A stretch of DNA of 64,000 nucleotides from Schizochytrium sp. CCTCC M209059 (lineage: Eukaryota > Sar > Bigyra > Thraustochytrida > Thraustochytriidae): assembly GCA_000818945.1 (NCBI GenBank), contig KN805381.1:477035-541034 (forward strand). The letters are read 5' to 3'. The notes beneath the pieces are model-generated. The model saw only the letters and a program-made list of their open reading frames with translations. It was not told the DNA's origin and ran no database searches. Below, piece after piece: positions 51,007-61,028 of this stretch. A program made the position numbers and the translations under genes. How positions within the stretch are numbered: position 1 is the stretch's first letter; every line of letters begins with the position of its first letter.

Positions 51007-52203
51007 ATGCCGAGCCTGCTGGAACTGTGCTGCGGCGAGGCGCGGCGCGGCGACTCGCACGGCGAGGACGTCAAGGCGTTCTCCGCGTTCGGGCAGGGAC
51101 CCGCGCAGGCGGACGGCGCGGACCTGAAACTGCCCAGCGTGGATCTCTTCGACGATGCAGACGGCCTGGCGCGCTTTATCGGCCGCGAGCCAAGTGACAG
51201 ATATACGCGCATCTTCGTCGAGGAGCAGACCAAGGCCCTCGACGCATGGGAGGCAGAGGAAAAGCAACAACTCATGGACCTCGACGAAAGGGAGAGGCTC
51301 GTTGACGAGGAACTCCGCGCCATGGTGGAAAAGAACCGCTCCCTCGACGAACAGGTCGCCAACCTCGAAGCCCACGCACAGGGGTCCGAGCCGCTCGACC
51401 TCAACCTCCACGAGAGCGAGCTCGCCCGCGTCTCCGGATTCTCGCACATGACCGGCTTCAGCAACCGAGACCTCGACCTCCTCAGCAGCTTCTTGACGAG
51501 CAAGCCGGAGGAAAGCGCCCAAACATCCACACAAGGCGTCTCGCTCGCCGACCCTTCGTCCGCCTTTATCCACGAACTCCAAGACTCGCTGGCCGATTCG
51601 GACAACGAAGACGAGGCCGAAAACACGTCCTCGACATCTTCCGCTGCTGCTGATGCTGCTGCTCCCGTCGACTTGCTGCAGTCCGGCGTCGAGGCATGCT
51701 ACCGCAAGGACTACACGCGCGCAAAACGAAATCTCAAAAAGTGCGCACGCCTCGCCGTGCTCCAACAGGATGAGATGCTCGCGGCGCGCGCCCTCGCAAA
51801 CCTCGCAAATGTATACGAAATCACACTTCGCTCCGCAAAGGCTCTCGCGCTCTACAGAACCTGCATCGCCCTCTTGCGCAAGAATGAAGATCTGACGCGG
51901 GAACGGTTCGTCGTCGCCAACGCGCTGCTTTCCTGTGTCAATATGAAAAAGTACGAAGAGGCCATCGAATACGGCCGTCGTCAACTCGAAATTCTCAAAG
52001 CCTCCCAGGCACTCCACTCGAGGCGCGCAGAGCCACAGGATGTCCACGATGATATCGAACAGCAGATCCGCGACACATCCGAGGTCATCGCCGAGCTCGA
52101 GAGCGCCCTCGCTGACGGCTACGAGGTCTCCTTTGATCTCCGCGCTAAAGATCGAAGTCTTTATGCCCTCAAGTCCACCAGATCCATGTACGCCTCTGAA
52201 TAA
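51007..52203 (+). CDS. TPR-like protein with putative N-terminal lipidation site, 398 aa
   Basis: The start is ATG 51007 (MPSLLELCCG), preceded by GC-rich and CAG-like repeats. The N-terminal CC could be palmitoylated, which would bring the protein to a membrane; this is inference. Residues 55-130 form a charged helix. The middle (130-220) is disordered and acidic. Residues 225-345 are helical repeats typical of TPRs: VEACYRKDYTRAKRNLKK, ALANLANVYEITLRSAKALA and KKYEEAIEYGRRQLEIL. The C-terminus is a short coil. The protein is probably an adaptor and I cannot name an orthologue. The gene has no introns. Confidence 0.72.
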   Translation: MPSLLELCCGEARRGDSHGEDVKAFSAFGQGPAQADGADLKLPSVDLFDDADGLARFIGREPSDRYTRIFVEEQTKALDAWEAEEKQQLMDLDERERLVDEELRAMVEKNRSLDEQVANLEAHAQGSEPLDLNLHESELARVSGFSHMTGFSNRDLDLLSSFLTSKPEESAQTSTQGVSLADPSSAFIHELQDSLADSDNEDEAENTSSTSSAAADAAAPVDLLQSGVEACYRKDYTRAKRNLKKCARLAVLQQDEMLAARALANLANVYEITLRSAKALALYRTCIALLRKNEDLTRERFVVANALLSCVNMKKYEEAIEYGRRQLEILKASQALHSRRAEPQDVHDDIEQQIRDTSEVIAELESALADGYEVSFDLRAKDRSLYALKSTRSMYASE

Positions 52204-52868
52204 TGCCATCATGCTCGCGCGCACGCGCATGATGGTTTTCTGTCTTATCGCGGCAGTCTATGTGCGTGCAATCGTAATCTAAGCCAAGCGTTGTCTCTCT
52301 TTTCTGGTTTTTGTGTGTTTCGCCCCCTCTGGCTGCAACTTTATGCTTTTCTTTTCTTTTCTTTTCTGATGGAGGTTCGTCAAAGGCTTTCCCGACGGCT
52401 AAAATGATAAATAAGAGGTCATCACCTCTTGCACCACACGGTTCAAGCAAGCGCATGTGAAGGGAGGGCCACCACGAAAATTTTCTTGAGCGCCGTCTTT
52501 CTGATTATCACAAGACAAAGCGCTATAGGCAAGGACAACTTCAGGCATCTCCGTGGCGCCAAAGGCGCCTTCTTTCTCTGTCGAGTCAGAGGTGGTCTTT
52601 GCCTTCGCCTTGGACTTCGGGATGTGTCTAGCATAAGATGTGTGAGATCGGCATCATCAGCCTAGTCCATTCTCAATTTTTTGGTGTTCGATGCAATGCA
52701 ATGTGAAGATAATGAAAATGAAAACATAGTCTTTGATGAGAAAGCTCGAGTATATGATGGCTCTCTACGGCCGATAGAAAACCTTTGCGTGGGGCCCCGC
52801 GCTTGCAATGGCCTTGGTACGGGACCCCAAAATTGTTGCTCAATGACAACGCGCTCGCAACAAACTTG
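52204..52868. other. Convergent intergenic region
   Basis: It contains a CTTTT pentanucleotide run (about 52347-52367). Short frames are present but show no family resemblance. Confidence 0.4.
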
Positions 52869-53369
52869 TTAGTATGTGCACTCCGGAAAAGCGAGTTGCG
52901 TCATGTCCTTGATAATATTCTGAATATCGTGAATGAGCGCCACCGGGTTGTGCTCGTCCATGGCAGCGCGGGCAATCTCGTAAGGAATGCGCACAGCCAA
53001 GTCAATCACCTTTTGCGAACAGACCTGCTTGTCCTCGCAGCAGATGGCACCGGCGTTGATGTCGAATCCCGCCGGGCAAGGGTCGAAGCACGTCGGACCC
53101 TCACCGATCGCGCCCTTCTCACCGCACTTGGCGTAGCACAGGCCCATCTGCTTTTCTTCGTCGGCCGTGCAGTTGCCAAGGTGTCCGAGGCCTCGCCACT
53201 CGATCTTCTTCCAGCAGGCGCCACTCTCGTTGGCCGTCTCCACGCCGCGAAGACTGTTGGGGGCTTCCTTTGTCTCCACGAGAAGATCGGTGAAATGCGC
53301 CGAGGCAGGCTCCATCACGAGCGCCAGAACGGCCAGAATGACCACGAGCATCACGTTGCTAGAACTCAT
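52869..53369 (-). CDS. Small secreted Cys-rich protein, 166 aa
   Basis: The protein starts at ATG 53369 with a clear signal peptide (MSSSNVMLVVILAVLALVMEP, cleavage likely after ASA near residue 24). The mature part has ten cysteines: single ones in GACWKK and GNCTAD, pairs in LCYAKC and CFDPC, and further ones in ICCEDKQVC and PEC. Its frame GLCYAKCG...GPTCFDPCPAGF matches a small secreted family found in many stramenopiles and other protists, in which a CYxxC...GPxCxxxC core recurs. The role is unknown; extracellular or vacuolar location is inferred. An even cysteine count fits full disulfide pairing. It is not evidently an effector or toxin. Confidence 0.8.
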   Translation of the reverse strand: MSSSNVMLVVILAVLALVMEPASAHFTDLLVETKEAPNSLRGVETANESGACWKKIEWRGLGHLGNCTADEEKQMGLCYAKCGEKGAIGEGPTCFDPCPAGFDINAGAICCEDKQVCSQKVIDLAVRIPYEIARAAMDEHNPVALIHDIQNIIKDMTQLAFPECTY

Positions 53370-54682
53370 CTTAAAGCTGATTTTTTCGTCTTCGACGACA
53401 AAGGCTGTGCTACGGCTGCTTTCGCCACGAGAGAAATAGAATAGAAAGGAGGCCGTTGACGTCGTCGATGATTACGATCAGGTTAGTAAAGTCCGCGGGC
53501 ACAGCAACCCAATGCAAACCAAAGCAGAACAAAGACAAGCGATACAATGCAATGCAACGCAACGCAACGCAACGCAACGCAATGCACGAGAGAGGGCCTC
53601 AAGCGTCTCCCCTTGACCACCGCGACGGCAGCGGCATTCACCCATCCTGGCCGAGGCTGAGGCACTCTCTCGTGAAAAAATCCATCGCGGACACGGCCCC
53701 GTCCACCCCCTCGCGATGGGGAGAAAGAGGGGCGCTCACGTCCAGTACCGACGCAAGCGCGCTGGACGCCGCTGCGTGCGCCTCTCTCGCAAGTAACCTA
53801 CCTGGCTTCGCGCGAAGGGCTTCGGGCTTTGGTGACAGCTGCGTCGCGATTGCGCTTTTGCGGCCGGCCGGAACTGCAACACCAAGATCGCGTCAGTGTG
53901 CTTCCTCACTACTCGACTGGCCCTAAAATAACGGACTGCACTGTTAATACACTGGTCAAGAAAGATTTTATAATAGAGGATACGAAGCCCAAAGCGCACC
54001 GTACACACTGAGATCATTCATGAGTTGTGCAGTCCCGGGGAGTCCTCGGGGACAGGGTGCGCTGCAGATGTGGAAATATCCCTTAGGTCTACGTGGGATT
54101 TGCTTGTCCACGAATGTCTAAAGCTCGAGAAAAAGACGCCCAGGCAGGCTGACATGCTTGCTTGCTTTATCACAGACCATGAACCATTCTTTCGCTTCCT
54201 TTTCTTCATCACTGCCAGTGGTCGACGATCTCAACCGACTTGATAATCAATGTCCTGATTAATGTGTAGAAGAACTGGGCCTAGGCCTAGGTAGTCGTGT
54301 TCTTCAATGAACACTCCGCCAGCTAAATAACGCTTGATTGATGAGCAATGGTGACTGTGAGCACTAAAATGAAGACAGAGTATAGTCAGGGCTCGTCTTG
54401 GCGAGCATGACAAAAATAAAGCTCAATTGCACGTCATCAAGGGGAGCCCCAGGCTCAAACTCTCATCCTGAGCCAGCTCTTCTTCTTTTCACCACGCACG
54501 CACCATCGTGTTGACGCGAGTTTTGTCTCGGTGCGATTTCCGAAATCCTGCTTCATGCCGCCGCTGCTGCTGCTGCTCTCACCATCCATGGTCAGTGCCA
54601 GTGACGACGACGAAGAAAACTCCAAATCTGGGCACACGACACACAACAGACACGCAAAACCCTTTTGGCGAGTCAGAGCGCC
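53370..54682. other. Divergent intergenic region upstream of ATG9
   Basis: The stretch contains a CAACG/CAATG pentanucleotide run (53544-53586) and a CCTAGGCCTAGG palindrome including TAGGCCTA at 54282-54289. I see no supported gene. It should contain the promoters of the secreted protein and ATG9. Confidence 0.45.
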
Positions 54683-57229
54683 ATGTCCGTGCAACCCGTG
54701 GACGCGAGCGGGGCCGCGGCCTTCGCGCCGTTGCCCTCGTCCCGCGCGTCCGCAGACCTGGAGGCTGCGCGCAGCGCGACACGACATGCGGACTTTGACA
54801 ACGTTCCGCGGACCGGGCACGGCGACGAGCAGCGGTACGGCGGCGGCGCAGGACGCAACGCTCGCGCGTGGTGGGACTGGCTGCTCGGCGAAGCCCGCCG
54901 TGAGTACCATGCAGCCGTAGCGACTGGCCGACGACCTCTGTCGAGCGCAGGCGGGTTCTTCGGTGTCGCCACCTCTGCGCAGAGCGGCGGCTTCGCAGAC
55001 TACGGAGGCAGCGGCGACGACGGCGGCGGCGGTTACGTCGACGCCGCAGAAGAGGATGAGGACCTCTGGATTGTGCAAAATAACCTCGACGACTTCTTCT
55101 CGCGCGTGTACAGCTACTACCTGGAGGGCGGCTTTGCATGCATTGTCACAAAGGGTGCAGTCAATATCGTGACACTCGGATTCACAGTCGTCTTTTCCAC
55201 CTTTTTGCTCGGTTTCATAGACTGGGCCAAGCTGCTCACCTGCAAGGACGAAGACTCGTGTCTTTCCTTTTCAGAGTACATTCGCACGCTCGATTCGCAC
55301 GATTCCTTGCTCTTTCGTGTATTCGTCGTACTGTACTGCGTGCTCTTTCTCGTGTACTGGCTCTGGACAGTCGCTTCGTTCGTGCCAGACGTCAAACGCA
55401 GCTGGGAAATTCGTCGTTTCTTTGGTCGTCGTCTTGGCATCCCCACGCGCCAGCTTCAGACCATGGAGTGGCACGAGGTTGTAGATAAAATGATCGAGGT
55501 GCAGGAGCAGGGCATCTACCCCATTCAAATCAACGGCAGCAGCTTCTCGGCCAAGGACGTAGTCACACGAATCATGCGTCGCGAGAACTACATGATTGCA
55601 ATGATCAATGAAGACATTCTTCCCGTGGGCACGGGTCTCTATGAGCGGGACGCGTGGTTCCTCGACAAGAACCTCGAGCTCGTCCTTAATCTTGCCGTTC
55701 TCGAGCCCATGTTTGATGACCAACATCGTCTTCGCCGCCACGAAATTTCGCCAGCTGCTCTGCGGAGACGCTTTCTCGTGTTTGGAGTCGTCTGCCTCGC
55801 ACTTGTGCCGTTCTCTATCGGATTCATGTTCATGTACTCATTCCTCAAATATGCCGAGGAATTTCACTCGAAGCGAAACTATCTTGGCCCACGCACCTGG
55901 TCTACCTACGCACTTTGGAAGTTTCGCGAGTTCAATGAGGTCAAGCATATCTTTGGACGTCGCGCTGCGGCCTCTATGAAGCACGCCGATCTGTACATTC
56001 GTCAATTCCCTACGCCCGTGCCCACCGTCTTGGCGGGCGGCGTTTCGTTTGTCGCAGGCGCCTTTGTCGCCGTTCTCATGCTCTTCACGCTAATGGATGA
56101 GAGCATTCTTTTGCACATCAAGCTCTGGGATCGTGACCTCGTGTGGTACATTGCCATCTTTTCTGGGATTCTCGCCATATCGCGCAGCCTTGTGCCGCCC
56201 GCCGAGGAGCTCGTGTTTTCTCCTGAAAAAGCCATGCGGCGCGTTGTCGCATACACACATTTCCTTCCCGACAAGTGGCGGCCCAACACTCACACATACG
56301 ACGTCCGTGACAGTTTTAGTGATTACTTTCAGTACAAGGCAGTCTTGCTCATGCGCGAGCTCCTCGGTATTCTCACTACGCCCTATGTCCTTCTTTTTGT
56401 GCTTCCTGAGCGCGCACGTCTCATTAGCGAGTTCATTGAGGCGCGCACTGTCTCTGTTGATGGGCTTGGCGATATTTGTATTTATTCACTCATGGATCTC
56501 GCCGCTCACGGCGACCCTCGCTACGGATCCGCAGGCACCCGCGTCCAAACGGACTTGGGTCGCTTCGTTCGCGTCGACAGCCGCGCTGCCTCGGATGGTA
56601 AACTCGAAAAGTCCTGGCTCAATTTTCGTCTCAATTACCCGACGTGGCACGACCACCAAGCTGTTGACCCGGCCTTGGACGACCGTCTTGCCGCATTTCA
56701 GCGTGAAATGGTCAACTCCATGAATGCGGAGGCGCAAGAGGCGAGTCAGAACGGTGGCTTCGGCGACATGCGGCTGTCTGTCGCAAGCGCGCATGCCCAG
56801 GGCGTCAGTTTTGCGCGCGAGCGCACTGGAGAATTCAATCCGCGCCCTCCCTTTGCAAGGTCGTCCTCGTCTGCGTCGCTTCCGAAACAGTCCTCGGGTC
56901 ATCAAGTTGCAGCAGACCACGATTACTTTGCGACGGCAGAGATGGCCATGGCACCCCTCGACACTTTTCGGTATCCCAGTGCGGAGAACTACTTTTATTG
57001 GCTCGAAGAGTACCGAGAGGATCAGTCACAAGGCCACCCACCTGTGGAACCTTCTCAGGTCCCAGGTACAGGCGGTCGTCCAGGCACGGGCGGTCGTCCA
57101 GGCACAGGCGGTCGCGTAGCAATGGCAGACGAAGGGGCAGAGGAAGAGGGTCTTTTGGGTTCTCAAGACGCCTCGCCGTCGCGTGCATCTCGATCAAGGC
57201 GCGACTTACAGGCTTTAGAAATGACCTAG
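54683..57229 (+). CDS. ATG9: Autophagy protein ATG9, 848 aa
   Basis: The start is ATG 54683 (MSVQPVDASG). A disordered N-terminus (1-125) precedes the core, about 130-650. The core opens with NNLDDFFSRVYSYY and a hydrophobic helix, the ATG9 signature, and contains SFVPDVKRSWEIRRFF and PIQINGSSFSAKDV. About six hydrophobic segments fit the ATG9 scramblase fold (four full transmembrane and two re-entrant helices). The NYPTWHDH element also fits the family. ATG9 vesicles deliver membrane to the growing autophagosome, and the protein scrambles lipids between leaflets. The C-terminal tail carries three PGTGGR repeats (about 57065-57113) and a Ser/Arg-rich end. The gene has no introns and faces the same way as the next two genes. 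Confidence 0.92.
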   Translation: MSVQPVDASGAAAFAPLPSSRASADLEAARSATRHADFDNVPRTGHGDEQRYGGGAGRNARAWWDWLLGEARREYHAAVATGRRPLSSAGGFFGVATSAQSGGFADYGGSGDDGGGGYVDAAEEDEDLWIVQNNLDDFFSRVYSYYLEGGFACIVTKGAVNIVTLGFTVVFSTFLLGFIDWAKLLTCKDEDSCLSFSEYIRTLDSHDSLLFRVFVVLYCVLFLVYWLWTVASFVPDVKRSWEIRRFFGRRLGIPTRQLQTMEWHEVVDKMIEVQEQGIYPIQINGSSFSAKDVVTRIMRRENYMIAMINEDILPVGTGLYERDAWFLDKNLELVLNLAVLEPMFDDQHRLRRHEISPAALRRRFLVFGVVCLALVPFSIGFMFMYSFLKYAEEFHSKRNYLGPRTWSTYALWKFREFNEVKHIFGRRAAASMKHADLYIRQFPTPVPTVLAGGVSFVAGAFVAVLMLFTLMDESILLHIKLWDRDLVWYIAIFSGILAISRSLVPPAEELVFSPEKAMRRVVAYTHFLPDKWRPNTHTYDVRDSFSDYFQYKAVLLMRELLGILTTPYVLLFVLPERARLISEFIEARTVSVDGLGDICIYSLMDLAAHGDPRYGSAGTRVQTDLGRFVRVDSRAASDGKLEKSWLNFRLNYPTWHDHQAVDPALDDRLAAFQREMVNSMNAEAQEASQNGGFGDMRLSVASAHAQGVSFARERTGEFNPRPPFARSSSSASLPKQSSGHQVAADHDYFATAEMAMAPLDTFRYPSAENYFYWLEEYREDQSQGHPPVEPSQVPGTGGRPGTGGRPGTGGRVAMADEGAEEEGLLGSQDASPSRASRSRRDLQALEMT

Positions 57230-57767
57230 CATAGACATACCTGAATTGAATCGACTACCTACTTGCACGCTTGGCGCGCGCATTCTAGCTTTTTTTTTCT
57301 TTCAACTTAAAGAGCAAGTTTTATTCTCTTTTTAGAAAGGAACCCGTGTGATGATCTTGGCCATGCATTGCAACATCACGAGCGAGTAAATGATCTTGTT
57401 TCTGCCAACTATGCCAACTACTAAAACGTATTTTTCCACTCGTCTGCATCCAGCACGAGTACCGCAGATCGAGCGCGGCTCTCATTTTATCAGAGGCGTT
57501 CTTACTTACATGTTAGGTCTTCGGGCTTTATACCACTAGGAACTCAGGAGAGCTGGCAGAACTTGAACCCGAACACGCTCGGTCGGTCTCCGCCCCTCAT
57601 ACGCCAGCCCCGCGCCGCGTGCGTGCGCTCCCCGCTCGCGGTCCCCCGCGCGGGCGCGCGCTGGCCTGCACGTGCCGCACGCGCTTGCAACAAGAGGAAG
57701 AGGAAGGTACCAAACCATACACCTGCAAAGCTGCCGAGCGCGACGACGACATCGAGGCGAGCGTGAG
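57230..57767. other. Intergenic region between ATG9 and START gene
   Basis: These 538 bp are AT-rich for the first 300 bases, then GC-rich. The frame of the next gene is open back to a GTG at 57672, but those codons look like 5' UTR. No tRNA or other RNA gene could be supported. Confidence 0.4.
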
Positions 57768-58886
57768 ATGGGCATCTTCTCCTGGTGGCGTGGCGCCGAC
57801 TACGCGCAGGAGCGCGAGGAAGCACGAAAGTCTGTGAGCCATGCCAAGCTTGCCTTTCAGCGCGCCAAGCGGTCCGCCCTAGAGCGAGTCAATGAGTTCG
57901 CGAGAGACCCGGACGGCGACTTGGAGAGCTTTGGGAAAGTCACTCAGCTCACAGGCTCTACGGCATGGTACCAATTTTGGGAGCGCAGCAAGGGCATCCC
58001 GTCCGAGCTTGAGCTGTACTCTGGCGAAACCATGCCATGGAAAGAAGTCGCTTCCTCGAGTTTAGCCGAGGTTTTTGCTGCAGCATCCGATGATCTCACG
58101 TCCACAGACGCGACCGGCAATGATGACCATGATGGAGGTGATGATGATGACAATGCTGATGAGAATGCCGACGGCGCTGACGACAACACAGTGACCAAAG
58201 CGGAGGAGACCAAGGATACGCAGACCTGGTCGGAGCCGAAAAAGGTATTTTGGACGGGCGATGTCCTCGGGTCCTCGAATACCTCGCGGTCTACGCGTAG
58301 TGTGCCATACGTGCGCGTGCAAGCGAGGCTCGATGCGCCAGCTCGCGTGCTTTTGCTGACCCAGATCCGCGCAAGTCTTGCAGGAGAGAGCGATCCGTAT
58401 CTGGTATATGCCCGTGAGCATTATCGCTTTCGTGGTGATCAGACAATCTTACTTCATTCCATTCGAGACGGTCCGGCACTTTGTGCGTCGCGCGACTTTG
58501 CTGAGCTACTAGCCTGGGAGGAACGTGCTGACGGCACGATTGTGGTCGCAGCTGTATCCATTGTAAATGTGGTGCCTCGTAAATCCATTCCCGGTGTCGT
58601 TCGCGCGCAAACGCGCATTCGAGGTATGGTCATTCGTCCTTTGGTGGAGGAAAAGCGCACCTTGTTGGGCGGCAGGTCGATTCACTCGCTTTCTGATGTC
58701 GTGGCCGTGAGCAGCGTCGACCCTCGCGGCTGGGCTCCTCGTTGGCTTTGGAACGCTTCGCCGCGTAAGACGCTTGCGAACCAGCTTCTTGGCGCCGAGC
58801 GCGTCGCCAAGCGTCTCGTCAAGGAGCACCAAGCGGACCAGCTCGTGCGTCAGCATGTTCGCAACCAGATTTCCGAAGAGGTGTGA
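57768..58886 (+). CDS. START-domain lipid-binding protein, 372 aa
   Basis: The start is ATG 57768 (MGIFSWWRG). A START fold covers about residues 75-340 and is interrupted by an acidic insert near 115-150 (DDHDGGDDDDNADENADG). The C-terminal half has the diagnostic run: SRDFAELLAW, TIVVAAVSIV, PGVVRAQTRIRGMVIRP and VDPRGWAPRWLWN, where the Pro-Trp segment precedes the C-terminal lid helix. START domains bind sterols, phospholipids or ceramide in a hydrophobic cavity and move them between membranes. The ligand cannot be told from sequence. There is no transmembrane segment, PH domain or mitochondrial presequence, so the protein is probably soluble and cytosolic. Confidence 0.82.
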   Translation: MGIFSWWRGADYAQEREEARKSVSHAKLAFQRAKRSALERVNEFARDPDGDLESFGKVTQLTGSTAWYQFWERSKGIPSELELYSGETMPWKEVASSSLAEVFAAASDDLTSTDATGNDDHDGGDDDDNADENADGADDNTVTKAEETKDTQTWSEPKKVFWTGDVLGSSNTSRSTRSVPYVRVQARLDAPARVLLLTQIRASLAGESDPYLVYAREHYRFRGDQTILLHSIRDGPALCASRDFAELLAWEERADGTIVVAAVSIVNVVPRKSIPGVVRAQTRIRGMVIRPLVEEKRTLLGGRSIHSLSDVVAVSSVDPRGWAPRWLWNASPRKTLANQLLGAERVAKRLVKEHQADQLVRQHVRNQISEEV

Positions 58887-59900
58887 TTTTCTTTAAGAAG
58901 AGGTCTTGAGGTGACTGGTGCGTTTCCATCTGCTGTGATCCGTCGCTCTGGTTCCTGTCCATAGCTAGCCAGCAAGCAAGCTAGCTAGCTACGTGGGTTT
59001 CCTTCGCCGACACCATTCGACTTTGCACTAAACAGTAACCATGAATTCAATCCCATCTTCTCCCCCAACGAGAGAAGGCTCCTTCCTCTCCACCTTCGCC
59101 GCCGCTGACGAGGACCGGCCGGGCTCTCTCCGTCGCTGCGCCGGGAGGAGCGGAACATCGCCGCCAGCCCGCCCTTTATCCTTATAACATAACATAGGAC
59201 ATAGCGCCCAGGACGTCCATCTTCCTTCCTCCGCTGCCCCGTGCTTTCCTCCCGCGCAGCCCAGATTTCCCGGCCGTCCGACAGACCGATCGACCGACCG
59301 ACCGACCAAGAAACAAAGAAAGAAAAAGGAAAGAAAGAAAGAAAGAAGGAAAGAAAGAAAGAAAAGAAAGAAAGAAAGAAGGAAAGAAAGAAAGATAAGA
59401 AAGAAGGAAAGAAGGAAAGAAACCAGGCTTGGCGCCGCGGCTGCGAAGGCGCGCAAGCTCGCAACCCAGGCAGGCAGGCACCGCACGCCGCGCCGCAGAG
59501 ACGCCTCGCGCATCCAGCCGCGCAGAGCGGAGCAGAGCAGAGCAGAGCAGAGCAGAGCAGAGCAGAGCAGAGCAGCGCGAAGAGGAGCGCAGCAGCGCGC
59601 AGCAGAGCGGGCAGCGCCGAGGCGATCGCGCAGAGCGGACCGAGCGGCGACGTCTTGGCGGAGCAGGTGGACCTGGACCTGGACCCGGACCTGGAGCCCG
59701 TGCGCGAGGAGGACTGCGGCAGCGCAGCGCGGAGCAGAGGAGAGGAGAGGAGAGGAGAGGAGAGGAGAGGAGAGCAGAGCAGAGCAGAGACGCGGAGCAG
59801 CGCGAAAGGGCCCGGCGGAGGACGCGGAGCGGCGCGGAGAAGCGAGCGAAAGCGCCCGGGAAGAGCAAGACACAGACAGCGGCCGTGGCGGACGAGGAGG
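58887..59900. other. Intergenic region rich in short tandem repeats
   Basis: A GCTAGCTAGC run lies near 58975-58992, an AAAG tetranucleotide tract at about 59310-59425, an AGCAG pentanucleotide run at 59530-59575, and AGAGG/AGAGC pentanucleotides at 59737-59788. The frame of PXMP4 is open through this DNA (Lys/Arg/Gln-rich) but has no homology before 59901. Confidence 0.6.
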
Positions 59901-60599
59901 ATGGTGGCGGCGTCGGCGATGGACGAGGAGGTGAAGATCGCGGTGCTGAGCGTGTGGAGGGCGTTCAGGAATGGGCTCTTCTACGGGACGAAGATCAGGC
60001 TCGTGCACGCAGGCGTCATGACGCTGCTGTTCCGCAGGAACTCGGACATCAAGAAGATGCTCGACCCCGTAGCGCGCATGACGTACGAGCACTCGCGGAA
60101 CCTGGCCATGTTCGCGGGCTTCTACAAGCTCTTCCTGGCCGTCTCGCGCCTGGTCCGTCTCCGCCTCGGCGACCGCCTCGAGACGCCCCCGGGCGTCCCC
60201 ACGAGCCAGCTCGAGACTATCTTGGCCGCGGGGCTCACGGCCAACCTGGTCTGGGCAAGGTACTCGTCGGTGAACTCCCAGATTGTAATGTATCTGCTCA
60301 GCCGCGTCATCTTCGCGTTCTGCCACCTTCTCGCCAAGCGCGAGATCCAGCCCTTTGCCTCCATTTCCTTTAGTCAGGCATACCCATGGCTGGCCACCAG
60401 CGTCTGGGCCTCGGTGCTCTGGCTCTACGAGTACCACCCGGAGACGCTTCAGGTGAGCCTCTTTTCCTCGATGGACTTTTTGTACCATCAAACCAACGAG
60501 TGGAGCACTGCCGAAGACTTTCTCCCCAGCCCAGCCACGGCGGGCGTCTTTGTGTACCTGGTCCTTCGCGCCCGGCAGATTGCTGCTGGCGGAAAGTAA
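59901..60599 (+). CDS. PXMP4: Peroxisomal membrane protein 4 (PXMP4/PMP24), 232 aa
   Basis: The start is ATG 59901 (MVAASAMDEE); M7 is an alternative. The protein matches animal PXMP4 (about 212 aa) along its length: VWRAFRNGLFYGTKIRLVHA, VMTLLFRR, then NSQIVMYLLSRVIFA, and VLWLYEYHPETLQ-VSLFSSM with a tyrosine-rich end. It belongs to the Tim17/Tim22/Pmp24 superfamily, with about four hydrophobic helices. In other eukaryotes it lies in the peroxisomal membrane. Its exact transport or lipid role is still unsettled. The gene has no introns. Confidence 0.9.
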   Translation: MVAASAMDEEVKIAVLSVWRAFRNGLFYGTKIRLVHAGVMTLLFRRNSDIKKMLDPVARMTYEHSRNLAMFAGFYKLFLAVSRLVRLRLGDRLETPPGVPTSQLETILAAGLTANLVWARYSSVNSQIVMYLLSRVIFAFCHLLAKREIQPFASISFSQAYPWLATSVWASVLWLYEYHPETLQVSLFSSMDFLYHQTNEWSTAEDFLPSPATAGVFVYLVLRARQIAAGGK

Positions 60600-61028
60600 C
60601 ATTATATTCCCCCCGAAGAAGAAGAAGAAGTTGCAGCCAAAAAAAGAAAAGAAAAAGAGAAAAAGAATGGAAACATCGCAAGAATTCGCTCTCATTCGAG
60701 ATTTTTGCGCACTTCCGTGAACGACATTCATCCAACAGAAGTCCGTTCAACCTTCCATCTGCCAGTCTCGCAGTGACAGCCCATTGTCTTATCGCTCTTC
60801 CAATCTTCAAGAACGCATTCTGGCTGACAGAACTGATTCAGGCTGACAAATTTCATCAAATTTCACATACATGTTTTGTAATTCACGGTAAAGGGCGTAG
60901 TGTCTATCATCGTGGAAGTCACCATTTTGAGCTACTGTCTTTCGACAATGCACATGCCAAAGGCATCTTCTGTCTCTCTGCCTCTCCATTCAGCGGTTTC
61001 TCGCTACCCTGTTATTGTTTCGTTTTTT
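60600..61028. other. Convergent intergenic region
   Basis: These 429 bp include a GAA-rich run near 60617-60663 downstream of PXMP4, and they hold the 3' UTRs of PXMP4 and the exchanger. No gene is seen. Confidence 0.4.

Noticed and set aside
50809..52230. 473-codon minus-strand frame opposite the TPR-like gene
   Set aside because: It is an antisense shadow ending in Ser/Cys or Ala repeats made by the CAG-type tract.
57535..57600. Possible tRNA T-arm (GGGTTCAAGTTC on the minus strand)
   Set aside because: The flanks do not pair into a T stem or an acceptor stem.
58985..60731. 567-codon minus-strand frame opposite PXMP4
   Set aside because: It is an antisense frame through AAAG and AGAGG repeats; PXMP4 homology is on the plus strand.
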